From a virus: 38,449 bases of DNA. Below the pieces are notes generated by a model. It did no database searches. It was not told the DNA's origin and was given only the letters and a program-made list of their open reading frames with translations. The position numbers and the translations under genes are program-made. Location: IMG/VR virus record IMGVR_UViG_3300042860_002168, positions 1 through 38,449 of that record. One strand, 5' to 3'. Every line of letters starts with the position of its first letter. Position 1 is the stretch's first letter. Of the stretch, positions 9,101-17,009 are shown piece by piece.

Positions 9101-9500
9101 GTGAGGTGGCCACCCTCACGCCACCGTTTGCGTTGGCAGCAGTATTGGTGTAAATAAGGTTGACGGGATCTCCGTATTTCGCTAAATTTTGGACGGTATT
9201 AAAGCCAAAGCGAGGGGCAAAAATATCATCGCGAGTTTGCTGACGCTGACCTTGGGGTGTAATTGAAGGAACTTGCGGCTTGGGCATCAAAAGCGCCGAT
9301 GCCACTTGAGCTAGTATGCCAACAACGGCCAAGACAATTGCGACGACTTCCCAATTTCTAATATCTAAAACAGTGCCCGCCTTGATGTCGGTGTATTCTT
9401 GCTGCAAAAGAACAAACTCTAAGTATTGTTCTTTTGTAATGCCAAGCGTCTCAACTAGTTGATGTTCATACGGCAGAAGCTTGCGAAGATTATTGCTCAT
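6129..9500 (-). CDS. tail tip / host specificity protein, lambda J-like
   Basis: 1123 residues from the ATG at 9500, which overlaps the stop of the preceding gene (TGATG). A TTG one codon earlier is in frame but less likely. Residues about 50-72 form a hydrophobic segment (VVAIVLAVVGILAQVASALLM) followed by PKP..PSITPQGQRQQT, as seen near the start of many J-like tip proteins. Then comes a GxPV-like strand region (YGDPVNLIYTN). The centre is long and beta-rich, and the C-terminal third contains an RREQAILVGKFL-type region and a final fibronectin/OB-like part. It follows L- and K-like genes, the standard lambda order. This protein should form the central hub/tip that contacts the receptor or carries fibres. 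Confidence 0.8.
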   Translation of the reverse strand: MSNNLRKLLPYEHQLVETLGITKEQYLEFVLLQQEYTDIKAGTVLDIRNWEVVAIVLAVVGILAQVASALLMPKPQVPSITPQGQRQQTRDDIFAPRFGFNTVQNLAKYGDPVNLIYTNTAANANGGVRVATSLLWSSVKSFGSSQYVQMLLLLGAGGIGAIDADRTAFGQTPIRNLIAQNYWLYFRPNNTGIIRGNDLIYGGNGESDPAAAGVGSRNLYRISPSSSTSAGDGFSHALSPATSNQFGLYSPVPINADVIIRNEAGAEESVSSGIQAAITSPNRAALWGSNLPSSTLRSVPVGSILTVTLSATNKEGLSTVELEAADQRRALSSAFDNAAIFKLGSAKFSVLRANRGSTEEGDVIVTLRCIEQGLAPSVAYNISNAKQDAKKIAESDPTYLSLRNTANSLLNADQRRDISTAQALLNAGNIFVYQQFRTVSYGRGGGFISTGTRLAFQRNLTEGEKQALRDFITYEDDIARGIRSDNVFFTKVLSKVEKASYETISPCHIVDLAIKARSFRRISGRQEVYGSNRVAGYPISDNGIKLRTAMFLVKYKRSTDAGFSYVKGIFVVRRAADNDNFVYLRFNSGQSGLSNSFNWHFEIEAVQDTIAEFKQSLLNEGNAYRFFYVENSGNASTISLGQGRTLSFTGSIVNSTNFLPPLNNSPVQTNEWDLFNNTADTQYQFSFDNGPEFTLGAVSEQIVEQFNNFPGLYQDASLVGFNLYSGKNVQDLRSLSMFVTQGRRSRLLRTSGTINGVSWGRPNFEYLSPVPNGFANTAPDIFVDTVLDYNDGIGKYAGDLFSVDLEQLSRSKKFCEVNGLFMDGVIAEPSSWREFWSVHSTFSLLELAKRDGRETLLPAVPYDANTGAISRQVPISALFNQGNILEDSYKEEFLDYGSGTEDIVATIIFRQNERDGVFPKNNSVDVHLSDTNADLAIRETIDLSSFVTRREQAILVGKFLCQTKRHSRRALEFKTFPTDSFVAPGSYIYVELAQNQWNGIQTGSIGPRGALDLPLAGSIANGSYQFLLYNPNATTSGTTAFNSVSVSSNTASALAAYEGYIFVLGTKIKNKRVFKVTEVAMDEEGEVTVRAVEHAVDENGLSLISKGLAARVAGLFTIDGRPE

Positions 9501-9907
9501 CAATCTGCCCAGTAGTATTTGCCTTTTGCCACTTTAGCGAAAGGCAGGGATATTACCTTCTTTCCAGGGCCTAGCAAAAGACAGTTTTGGCTGTCAGTGA
9601 TTACGGCCATAGCCAAAGAGCCATTAGGCGATGGAAGATAAAATACCGCTCCCGGTCGTGGCTCTACGATTTGCCTTGCGTTTTTCCATAGCCATTTAAC
9701 TATTTGCTTGTTGCTAATTTCTTCGGGCTGGCACTGCTCGTACACCCAACCAAACTCTTCCATGAAATCGTGCAGTCCTAAACGTTTTCGCACTTCCATG
9801 CAAAGCGCAAAACAGTCAGTAAAACCGCTTCCATCCTCTGGCCTTCTTGCCCATTGATGCTGAAGACCAATAAGATCGTTGAAAGAGGACGATGGAGAGG
9901 GTATCAT
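9500..9907 (-). CDS. NlpC/P60-like tail assembly protein, lambda K-like; possibly inactive
   Basis: 135 residues; start ATG overlaps the upstream stop (ATGA). The segment GSGFTDCFALCMEVRKRLGL matches the catalytic Cys motif of phage-tail NlpC/P60 peptidases (D-C-F/W-x-L plus helix), and position between L-like and J-like genes is where lambda K sits. The later part (PRPGAVFYLPSPNGSLAMAV, then LLLGPGKKVISLPF) follows the fold. However, the usual catalytic His of the H-V/A-G/A-I strand is replaced by S-L-A-M-A-V, and the preceding G-D-V is G-A-V. It may be a structural relic or a divergent enzyme. Family assignment is from motif and order only. Confidence 0.6.
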   Translation of the reverse strand: MIPSPSSSFNDLIGLQHQWARRPEDGSGFTDCFALCMEVRKRLGLHDFMEEFGWVYEQCQPEEISNKQIVKWLWKNARQIVEPRPGAVFYLPSPNGSLAMAVITDSQNCLLLGPGKKVISLPFAKVAKGKYYWAD

Positions 9908-10440
9908 TGCAAGAAAAGATCGGCGTTAAGGGGAAGAATGCCCACTAAATTGCGGGACAAGGAACGAGCAGGAAAGTTGGCTCCTACACTGTCCATTGCG
10001 CTCCTGAATCTAAGCTCAATCGTAGTCTCGGAGAAAGCGGCACCAATGCCAATGAAGCGCTCCGCATAGCTTTTAATGAGGCCATTGTTGACATTTAACC
10101 ATGCCGTTGTAAGCGTGAGACGGCTAAGTCTATTGCCGTTGCCTTGTTCGACAAGGCGAATGGCCACTTCTACGTTTGGAAATAGCACTTGCACCAGTGC
10201 GTTGTCTCCGTTTAGATTGGAGGTGGTGCCTTCTGCTCGAAACGGGGCAAAGGCATATTGTTCTCCGTTCCACCTTACTTGCTCATTGACAAAATAGTTT
10301 TGGTAGCGATGGATGATCGAGCCGGGTTCGCGACCAACGACAATGGTATCAGTGGTGCTTAAATTTGCAAGGCTTTTGGCAGCGGCAGCATTGGTGAATG
10401 CTACAAGCTCAAAATATTGAACAATGCGAATATTGCTCAT
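9904..10440 (-). CDS. minor tail protein, lambda L-like (tentative)
   Basis: 178 residues with no signal peptide or membrane segment. It is beta-rich: VRWNGEQYAFAPFRAEGT resembles the strand before the 'SNLNGDNALVQV' turn of L-type and DUF1833/DUF2163-type tail proteins, followed by LTLTTAWLNVNNG and a C-terminal SVGANFPARSLSRNLVGILP. There is no iron-sulphur Cys set such as lambda gpL has. It lies between M-like and K-like genes and overlaps the next gene by ATGA. A ring protein of the distal tail is the most likely role, based mainly on gene order. Confidence 0.5.
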   Translation of the reverse strand: MSNIRIVQYFELVAFTNAAAAKSLANLSTTDTIVVGREPGSIIHRYQNYFVNEQVRWNGEQYAFAPFRAEGTTSNLNGDNALVQVLFPNVEVAIRLVEQGNGNRLSRLTLTTAWLNVNNGLIKSYAERFIGIGAAFSETTIELRFRSAMDSVGANFPARSLSRNLVGILPLNADLFLQ

Positions 10441-10442
10441 CT

Positions 10443-10826
10443 CTACACCAAGTCTGCAATGAGCTTAACACCTACATTGCTAATGCTTCGATACACAGCC
10501 TCGATAGAAGGAGCTTCTGCATAAAACCAAAGCGTTCGAGACGGTGCCTTGATGAGATTGATAGTGGTTGCACTTAAACCTGCGAACACTGCATCGGGTA
10601 TAGTAAAGCCAATCGTTTGCCCTTGTTGCGTGTTGTAATGGTTGATCACTGCCTGCACAGTCGCCTCCGGCACGTTTTCATAATCAAGCTCGAGACTGAA
10701 ACCGAAGGGGCGATTGCCAAAGCTGCGGCGAACAGTCTTCCCTGACAATGCACGGTAAATCTTCGTGGGATACTCCCCCATGGTCAGGCGTCTGTTTGTT
10801 GGCTTAAGCGATGGGAAAATGGCCAT
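10443..10826 (-). CDS. minor tail protein, lambda M-like
   Basis: 127 residues. MAIFPSLKPTNRRLTMGEYPTKIYRAL opens in the manner of the small M-type tail protein (F-P-S-x-x-P-S/T-x-R at the N-terminus). KTVRRSFGNRPFGFSLELDYENV and AVINHYNTQQGQTIGFTIP are the usual 'variation on a difference of slopes' core of these proteins. It directly follows the tape measure gene, exactly the lambda H-M-L-K-I-J arrangement. It probably forms part of the distal tail/baseplate onto which the tape measure docks. The ATG at 10826 lies just upstream of the preceding stop at 10829-10831 without overlap. Confidence 0.65.
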   Translation of the reverse strand: MAIFPSLKPTNRRLTMGEYPTKIYRALSGKTVRRSFGNRPFGFSLELDYENVPEATVQAVINHYNTQQGQTIGFTIPDAVFAGLSATTINLIKAPSRTLWFYAEAPSIEAVYRSISNVGVKLIADLV

Positions 10827-10828
10827 GA

Positions 10829-13800
10829 TTAACGAAGACCAACGCGACGACGAGAAGAAGGAGAATTGGCAAGCTTGTCAAGAGCAATTGTTGCTCCGCG
10901 AGTAGCGCCTTCTCTCACCGATATTCTACGAGTTTCCGCCATGGCGGCTTCCAACTGAGCCCTGTCAACGTATTCCACGCCATTGATGGTAGTAGTTTGG
11001 AAGCTCATGGAAAGCATTGGCGATGCTCCAGCTCCTGACATGTCGCTGCCCATTTTGTCGCGAATGCTTTCGCCCTGCATTTGCACGGGAATAGAGCGGC
11101 CATCAGGCAAGGGAACGATTGCTTCGTTATATTTGCCTTCGCCCACAAGACCGAGAGTGGGACCCGTGACAATGCCACCATTTGCAAATCCAAACATGGA
11201 GAAAGATCCGAATCCACCACCAGCTCCAATACTGCCGAGTCCAGCAGTGCCACCTGTGACTCCTGCATAGCTTGTTGGAAGTGAGGCTGTAGCTCCAGCG
11301 CCGGGGGTCAAAGCTCCTGCGCCTGACAGTCCAGACGCAACACCCCCCATTACGCCCAAGGCTTTCAAGATGATCCCATAAATCATCATTGTGATTTGCT
11401 GGGCAATGATTTGCGCAGCCATGTCAAGGAAGTGATCCGCGATGCTTTGCATCATGCTGGCCAGCGCTTCTTGCGCCGATGCCGAGCCGGAAATCAAATC
11501 TTTGAACGCCGTTCCAAATGCGCTGCCGATTGCCTTTCCAGCTTCTACTGCTTGATAGCCCCAGTTTGTGAGCTTGGCAAGTTCCTCCTGGGCGCTAGCA
11601 GCACCTTCTTTGATGTAGTCAAGGGGGGATTTTGCTTCCTTGGATGGTGGCACTCCAGCTTCTGCTTCCTTACCGTTGCCCTCGATGCCGCCGCGAGCCT
11701 TTTCTAAATCCTCCAGCGCCTTCTTAAGTCGCTCTATTTGATCCGCAGATGCTCCCCTGGCTTCCGCTTCTGTAATTGCCGCTCGTGCATTTTTGATTGA
11801 CAAGTCAAGGCTTTCTAATTGCGTGCGGACAAGTTTGCGCACCTCGGCCACTTGCTTGGCACGCTCGGGAAGCATCCCCTGTTGCAACAAGTCTTTCACA
11901 TCCTTTTCGTAGCGCAACTGCTCTCGCTGGCTCTTGAGAAGATCTTCAATGGGTGCAAGTGCGTCTTCTCGCGCACGTTTCATTTCTTGTTCCAGTTCAA
12001 GCGCATTGGCCGATTGCTTGAGCCGAGCCGTTTCGCGAAGATCTGCTTTTTCCTTTTCTCCCTTAGCGTCTTTAAGGGCCTGATTTAGTTCACGTTGAAT
12101 TACCAGCTCTTGACTGGTGTATTGAGCGAAGGCTTTAGCGATGGGATTGCTTTGCTGTAAAATCAGCAAGCGCTGCCGCTCTGAAAACAGCGCGTCGGAT
12201 GCTGCCATTGCTTGACGGGCAATTTCCTCGGCCAGGCGAGCCGCCTCTTTGGCGGCCTTGTCGGCTCCACCTTTGGCGGCCTCCTTCGCGCCGCTTTCGC
12301 CTCCTCCACCTTTGATTTCAGCAAAAGATAAAGGTTTTGTGGCTTGTTGTTCTTCAAACTTGACTTGACGCTCCCTAAATTGAGCTTCTCGCAAAATCCC
12401 TTGACGAGCCTGAATAGCCCCTGCTAGGTCCTCAATTCGCGCACCTTGCGTTACACCATATCCCTGTTTTTTGTTGTAAATGGTTTGAGTGGTCACACCA
12501 GCCCTTTGCAGAGCGGCTTGCTGCTCTTTGTTGGGAGTTAAGAATTTGCGACCAAACACCCCTCCAACTTGCTCTTGCTGAGACAATTGCTGCAGCAATT
12601 TAACATCCCGTGCCGCCTGAAATCCTGCCTGCCTTGCCTCCGTGGCCGACATGGCACGAATAGCTTGAGCGGCGCCAAGAGCCTTGGCTCTAGTATCTGC
12701 CAGCGCTTGATTCATGGTCATAAATCGCTCAATGAGCAAGCCAATGCCTACCACCACCAAGCCAACACCTGTGCTTGCAAAGAACGTTCTCAGAGTTAAT
12801 CCCGCTGTTTGGGCCATAAGCCCCATTGCCTGAGCGGACTGTCCAGCTCGAGCGCATTGAACGGCAAAACCAATTAATGCGGCAGCGGATCGAATGAGAT
12901 TTGCGATCATCGGAATCAATGCTCGCAAGTTCAATAGCTGAATAGCAGTTGTTAAGACAAGAACGTTTAAGTACACTTTGGCAAAATAGCCGACAACGGG
13001 ATTGCCAGCAATTTGCAATAAAACTTGCGCCACGCCAAGTGCGGCCTTTGCGAATTGACCCAGCACTTCAGCAATTTGCGTTGCATTTTGCCTGATACCT
13101 TCAAAGCTTGGGCGCAACTGCTCCAATGCTTGAGCCAATGCAAAACCACCCGCAGTCTTAGTTTGCGTGCCACTGAAGAACGCATTTAATCCATCTGTCA
13201 CTACTTTGATACCGGCCATCATTGGAGAAACAACGCCGTTCAAAAAAGCCGTAGCGATGGGTTCAAAACTTTCATACAAACCTTTTATGGAAGTTTGCAT
13301 GTTATTGATGGCACCTTGGAACGTCTTGGCGGCACCCTCTGCGCCAGCGCTAAATTTTTCATTAAGCACGACGCTCACATTATTAAGAAGCTCCATCATT
13401 GCAGTGCCTTTATAGCGACCGTCTTCTAGCGCTTCCGAAAATTTAGTGATCGCTTCGGGTCCCTTAAAGCCAGCGGCTTGAGCAAAGATTGCCATAGCGC
13501 CTGGCAACACGTCACCCAACTGTCCTTTTAGTTCTTCGCTCATCACTTGACCCTTGCTAGCCATTTGAGCAAAGGCATAATTCACCCGATCTACTTTATC
13601 TGCACTCATGCCAAATGTAGCCGCAGCCTTGCTAATACCAGTGAAAAGCCCTCTAACCTGGTCTCCGCTAAAGCCTGCGGGCTGCATTGAAGCGTATAAT
13701 TTTGTGAACCCGTCCCGAGCCGATTGCAGGGGAATGTTGTATCTTTCAACCAAGTCAACAATTAGCTGATTAGACGCAACAACTTCCTGGCTAGTGGGAG

Positions 13801-15310
13801 AAATGGCCTTCAGTGTGTTATTAAAATTTTGCAATTGCGCGACTGCCTGTCCCACCTGTGCGGGGAAATCCTGTGCAAAACCAAGCAGTTTGTAAGCTTG
13901 TCCAAACAAAAGCACTTGCTTAGTCGCAAAAGCAAACTCGGCTCCTAGTTCGCGAATGAGACCGCTCCCCGGCAAATTAAGACCGCCCATGGACCCGCCA
14001 AGACCACCAAATCCCCCAAAGCCACCTCCGCCGCCCGTGCCACCATTACCGCCGCCCCCTCCAACACCTCGCAAAGCAAGCGCCCCTCCAGCGCCACTTG
14101 GAAGCTGTGGAAACCCACCTCGACCCAAAGGTACTTGCCCAGACACGCGAGATGCGATAACGCTTTCCCTCATGACTGCCGCATTTCTCTCGGCAGATCG
14201 TGCGCGTGCAGCCGCCTCGCGAGCAAACAATTCCGCTTGCCTCATACCAGCAGCACTGCTCATACCAGCAGCAGGCAGCGCTGGTCTTGCCATTCCAAAC
14301 ATGCTTGGCAGTTCGGTCGTAGCTCTCACTCCTGGCATGGGCGCAAAAGGATAGCGCGATACCATGGATTGAATGCCAGCGCCCCGAAACTGCCCTGGCT
14401 GTGCCATATAAGGTTCATGCCTATACGCGCCTTGGTTATAGGCCCATGGCTCTCGGCTGCCATGTGGCAGCGGCCCAATGGGGCTCATGTATTGTGTGCC
14501 GCCCCTGCCGGCCCCTCGAACGCCGCCGCCAGCAACAGCCACGGCACTGCTAGCAGCGCCGCCGAGCGTTGCTAGTTCCATGCGCATTAACGCAACAATT
14601 TTTCTAATTTCAGAAACGGCTTTGCCTTTGAAGTCCCTCAAGCCTTCAAGAAACCCGTCCTCCAAGCCTTCAGCGCTAAATTGGCCAAGTTGCTTGAAAA
14701 CCTTAGAAGGAGAAGCGATACCTGCGGCGTCCTTGAAAGAATCGATGACGAATTTTGCACCCTTGCGTCCGCTTTCTTTAAGTCCCTCGAGACCCTTTGT
14801 CATTCCGCTGGCAATATCCTGCGTAAGACCAGGAATGCCGCTGATGATAGATTTTTTCAATTCGTCAACAGTGCGACCTCCCACTTCCCCCATAGGGATT
14901 TTCGCCTTTGCCATGCCTTGGTAAAGGGCTTCCAGTGCGGGCTTAGTCGCCCTATTGACCATCGCCTGAAACTTGGCGGCGTCCACAGTACTTGCTTCGG
15001 CGCCAGTGGCAGCGCGACCTGCCACCCCTCTTATCTGCTGACCAGCTTTTCCTAGCTCTGCGAGCGCCTTGGCTAAAACCTTTGCGTTTTCAGTTTCAGC
15101 CTTAATATTTGTTGCAACTTCAAGCTTGTAAGTTCGCCTTTTAATATTTACGCCAAGAGCATTTAATTCATTCTGTACGGCAATGCGATCAAATTTAATC
15201 TTGATTGGTAAATTATACCCAGCCGCTGCTTGCCCAAGCGTTGCCAGTTGATTCCTAAATGTGGACAGATCAAGACCTACTTTCAGCAGAAGTTGTGCGT
15301 CTTGTGCCAC
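10829..15310 (-). CDS. tail tape measure protein
   Basis: 1493 residues, starting at GTG (15310). The N-terminus (MAQDAQLLLKVGLDLSTFRNQL) is typical. Residues about 130-230 hold a GGRTVDELKKSI / GIASPSKVFKQLG segment. A Gly-rich linker lies near 410-440. The tape-measure domain spans about 480-640 (QVGQAVAQLQNFNNTLK, FGMSADKVDRVNYAFAQM, KGQLGDVLPGAM). Hydrophobic, membrane-like stretches sit near 770-870. Long charged coiled coil follows to about 1230. The end has the common ANGGIVTGPTLGLVGEG / EAIVPLPDGRSIPV motif. Tape measure length fixes tail length; by the usual rule of about 0.15 nm per residue the tail would be a little over 200 nm. It follows the frameshifted chaperone, as expected. 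Confidence 0.95.
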   Translation of the reverse strand: MAQDAQLLLKVGLDLSTFRNQLATLGQAAAGYNLPIKIKFDRIAVQNELNALGVNIKRRTYKLEVATNIKAETENAKVLAKALAELGKAGQQIRGVAGRAATGAEASTVDAAKFQAMVNRATKPALEALYQGMAKAKIPMGEVGGRTVDELKKSIISGIPGLTQDIASGMTKGLEGLKESGRKGAKFVIDSFKDAAGIASPSKVFKQLGQFSAEGLEDGFLEGLRDFKGKAVSEIRKIVALMRMELATLGGAASSAVAVAGGGVRGAGRGGTQYMSPIGPLPHGSREPWAYNQGAYRHEPYMAQPGQFRGAGIQSMVSRYPFAPMPGVRATTELPSMFGMARPALPAAGMSSAAGMRQAELFAREAAARARSAERNAAVMRESVIASRVSGQVPLGRGGFPQLPSGAGGALALRGVGGGGGNGGTGGGGGFGGFGGLGGSMGGLNLPGSGLIRELGAEFAFATKQVLLFGQAYKLLGFAQDFPAQVGQAVAQLQNFNNTLKAISPTSQEVVASNQLIVDLVERYNIPLQSARDGFTKLYASMQPAGFSGDQVRGLFTGISKAAATFGMSADKVDRVNYAFAQMASKGQVMSEELKGQLGDVLPGAMAIFAQAAGFKGPEAITKFSEALEDGRYKGTAMMELLNNVSVVLNEKFSAGAEGAAKTFQGAINNMQTSIKGLYESFEPIATAFLNGVVSPMMAGIKVVTDGLNAFFSGTQTKTAGGFALAQALEQLRPSFEGIRQNATQIAEVLGQFAKAALGVAQVLLQIAGNPVVGYFAKVYLNVLVLTTAIQLLNLRALIPMIANLIRSAAALIGFAVQCARAGQSAQAMGLMAQTAGLTLRTFFASTGVGLVVVGIGLLIERFMTMNQALADTRAKALGAAQAIRAMSATEARQAGFQAARDVKLLQQLSQQEQVGGVFGRKFLTPNKEQQAALQRAGVTTQTIYNKKQGYGVTQGARIEDLAGAIQARQGILREAQFRERQVKFEEQQATKPLSFAEIKGGGGESGAKEAAKGGADKAAKEAARLAEEIARQAMAASDALFSERQRLLILQQSNPIAKAFAQYTSQELVIQRELNQALKDAKGEKEKADLRETARLKQSANALELEQEMKRAREDALAPIEDLLKSQREQLRYEKDVKDLLQQGMLPERAKQVAEVRKLVRTQLESLDLSIKNARAAITEAEARGASADQIERLKKALEDLEKARGGIEGNGKEAEAGVPPSKEAKSPLDYIKEGAASAQEELAKLTNWGYQAVEAGKAIGSAFGTAFKDLISGSASAQEALASMMQSIADHFLDMAAQIIAQQITMMIYGIILKALGVMGGVASGLSGAGALTPGAGATASLPTSYAGVTGGTAGLGSIGAGGGFGSFSMFGFANGGIVTGPTLGLVGEGKYNEAIVPLPDGRSIPVQMQGESIRDKMGSDMSGAGASPMLSMSFQTTTINGVEYVDRAQLEAAMAETRRISVREGATRGATIALDKLANSPSSRRRVGLR

Positions 15311-15348
15311 GATTTTACGCCAGCGTCTCTAGTTTCTTAATTCTATAA

Positions 15349-16325
15349 TCATTCTTCCTTGTTTCGTCCAGCAAACGCTTTTAATTCGTCGGCCAACAGC
15401 GCGATCACTCTGCCGTCCATGCGTCGCGTTTTTATAAGACGCTGCATAACAATCAGGGTGGCATCAGTGATGCCGTCCTCTTTTTTAATGGCTTTGGTGT
15501 CGAACGGCAGGAAATGCTCTGCCTTGACAGTACTCTTTTTGCCCGCCATCATTCCCGCCACCATCGTCCCAAGTTTGGCGATGGCAACGCTTTCTATGTT
15601 GTACTTTGCAATATCATGCTTCTCAAGATACTTGAGCGCTGCCTTCACGTCGCGAATTGGCTGCTTCCCAAATTGGTCCGCATGCCATCTATCGTCCTTA
15701 TAATCAGACGCCGAAAGACGAAAGTAGATGTCGTTCCAATTGGTAAGCGCCTTCAGGAATTTCCTGGCTTGGTCTTCTAACTGTTCTGCGATAGACCCTG
15801 CGGCTTGCTCCTCGCTTTTTTTGCTGCGTTAGCGGCCTCCTTGACTTCCGCATCTTGTTCAGCAGCAATGAACTCAACCACTTTGGCAATGGCAGCGCGA
15901 GGCAGCCCCTTAGTGTCGTCCAGCTCCCAGTCGCCTAGATCAGTCCATTCGCCATCAATCATACCTTGACCTCGTGAGCGCACGAAGGCCGTTACCATGC
16001 GAGCATTCGTGGCCTCAACGGACGTGCCGCTGGTAATCATGGCCATGGTTTCGTCAGTGAAGTCAGCAAGCAACTCTGCTTCGGTGATAGAACCACCGCC
16101 TTGCAGCAGCGCAAATGCCTCGTCGAGAGGAATGTCTTTGCTCGTGGCGATACGCTTGGCCAATTGCACGGCACGAATGGTCGCTTGGCTTTGAAGCTTA
16201 CTGATCTCCTCCTGTTCAATGGCTTCAGCCACGAGCCAGCCATTGTATTTCTTCAGGCGAATCTCAGGCGTCAGTTGAAAATAGTCTTCAGCCTTGGTTT
16301 GCAGAAGGAAGCTGTATTTGCTCAT
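15349..16325 (-). CDS. tail assembly chaperone, -1 frameshift product (G/GT-like)
   Basis: Long product made by a -1 slip at 15816-15822. The first frame runs from the ATG at 16325 (MSKYSFLLQTKAEDYFQL) through residue 170. After A-AAA-AAA the ribosome continues in the -1 frame (KKSEEQAAGSIAEQLEDQ, then FLKALTNWNDIYFRLSAS, then VKAALKYLEKHDIAKYN) to the stop at 15349, giving about 325 residues. The second frame is open from the slip site but has no ATG, and its first GTG (15648) lies well inside. This is the standard arrangement just before the tape measure gene in siphoviruses, where the T-like tail binds tape measure and tube subunits. An in-frame TTG at 16331 is a less likely start. Confidence 0.85.
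15777..16325 (-). CDS. tail assembly chaperone, short unshifted product (G-like)
   Basis: Unshifted reading from the ATG at 16325 to TAG at 15777-15779, 182 residues. It is acidic and mostly helical (YNGWLVAEAIEQEEISKLQSQ, then ELLADFTDETMAMI, then AEQDAEVKEAANAAKKARS) as G-type tail chaperones are. It should be the majority product and coat the tape measure during tail assembly without ending up in the virion. It overlaps the 87-residue gene upstream by 38 nt and has no clear ribosome site, so it may depend on coupling. Confidence 0.85.
   Translation of the reverse strand: MSKYSFLLQTKAEDYFQLTPEIRLKKYNGWLVAEAIEQEEISKLQSQATIRAVQLAKRIATSKDIPLDEAFALLQGGGSITEAELLADFTDETMAMITSGTSVEATNARMVTAFVRSRGQGMIDGEWTDLGDWELDDTKGLPRAAIAKVVEFIAAEQDAEVKEAANAAKKARSKPQGLSQNS
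15815..15822 (-). promoter_or_regulatory. slippery heptamer A-AAA-AAA(G) for programmed -1 frameshift
   Basis: The minus strand carries seven A residues followed by G. In the chaperone frame it reads GC(A) AAA AAA G, so both tRNAs can slip back one base and re-pair perfectly. The slip lies 13 codons before the zero-frame stop. The downstream frame is open for 155 codons. Position directly upstream of the tape measure gene makes this the expected G/GT recoding site. I did not find an equally clear stem-loop just 3' of it. Confidence 0.85.
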
Positions 16326-16551
16326 GATCAAGAATGTTTAACAGGGCATTGAATACCTTCACCCGTTCATGGCTTGAGCGAAACTCCTTAGGAATTTCTA
16401 CCAGAAACGAATGATTGTCGTCTGCAATTCTAATGGTCGATTCCCTGCAGGAAATCAAGCACAACACGCCCGCTTGCAAGGCCATTCCTTCTATTTCATT
16501 GTTGATTGCGTGAACCGTAGAGTCAGAGCTATGGAGGTAGTCAATTTTCAT
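16288..16551 (-). CDS. hypothetical 87-residue protein in tail module
   Basis: ATG at 16551 overlaps the stop of the upstream gene (ATGA), and the 3' end overlaps the chaperone gene by 38 nt. The product (MKIDYLHSSDSTVHAINNEI, then LCLISCRESTIRIADDNHSFL) is a small alpha/beta protein without recognisable motifs. The first half reads like a short beta-hairpin protein (K-I-x-Y-L-x-S-S-x-V/I) that often precedes tail chaperones, but I cannot name a family. The tight overlaps on both sides are the main support for coding. Confidence 0.6.
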   Translation of the reverse strand: MKIDYLHSSDSTVHAINNEIEGMALQAGVLCLISCRESTIRIADDNHSFLVEIPKEFRSSHERVKVFNALLNILDHEQIQLPSANQG

Positions 16552-17009
16552 TTTGTTCCCAGCGCAGCTTTTATCCTTTTCAGTAATGCCATTTCGGGAG
16601 TACTGCCCTTAAATTTCTGCGCAAATGCCAGTTCCTCTGTCCATGGGCGACCAGTACGATTGGTGCCTTTACCTTCGTGGACATAGTAGGCATAGTATTG
16701 CCCTGAACTATTTGTCGCGTCCCAATTCCAATCCGCCGTTGCTAGGTTCTTGGACAAGGTAAAGTTGTAGCTGTTAATGCCGCTTTCGTACAACGCTCCC
16801 AGGTCGTAAATGTCTCGAGGAGAGCTAACAGTTTCGCCGTTCTTCCTGCGAGTTTCACTATCGTACTGCCATCGCCCCATCTCCCTGAACTGATCGTCCC
16901 AATAAGCACCAGTGATGTCCTCTTCTGCCCATTGCTCAAAAGCATCAACAAGTTTTGCGACTAATTTTTCGGCATTGGCAATGGTGCCACCAAGAATAAC
17001 GGCGCTCAT
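16548..17009 (-). CDS. neck/tail-completion protein, HK97 gp10-like
   Basis: Start chosen at the ATG 17009 because it overlaps the preceding stop as ATGA; the frame extends further upstream but only into the neighbouring gene. The 153-residue product has the HK97-gp10 layout: an N-terminal helix (NAEKLVAKLVDAFEQW), a 'D-x-G-A-L-x-x-S' element (DIYDLGALYESGINSYNF), then YAYYVHEGKGTNRTGRPW, where the Y-x-x-x-V-H/E-x-G-T and R-P-W/F motifs of the family are seen, and a C-terminal helix. Such proteins bridge connector and tail tube. It sits between the DUF4054 connector side and the chaperone, as expected. Confidence 0.7.
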   Translation of the reverse strand: MSAVILGGTIANAEKLVAKLVDAFEQWAEEDITGAYWDDQFREMGRWQYDSETRRKNGETVSSPRDIYDLGALYESGINSYNFTLSKNLATADWNWDATNSSGQYYAYYVHEGKGTNRTGRPWTEELAFAQKFKGSTPEMALLKRIKAALGTK

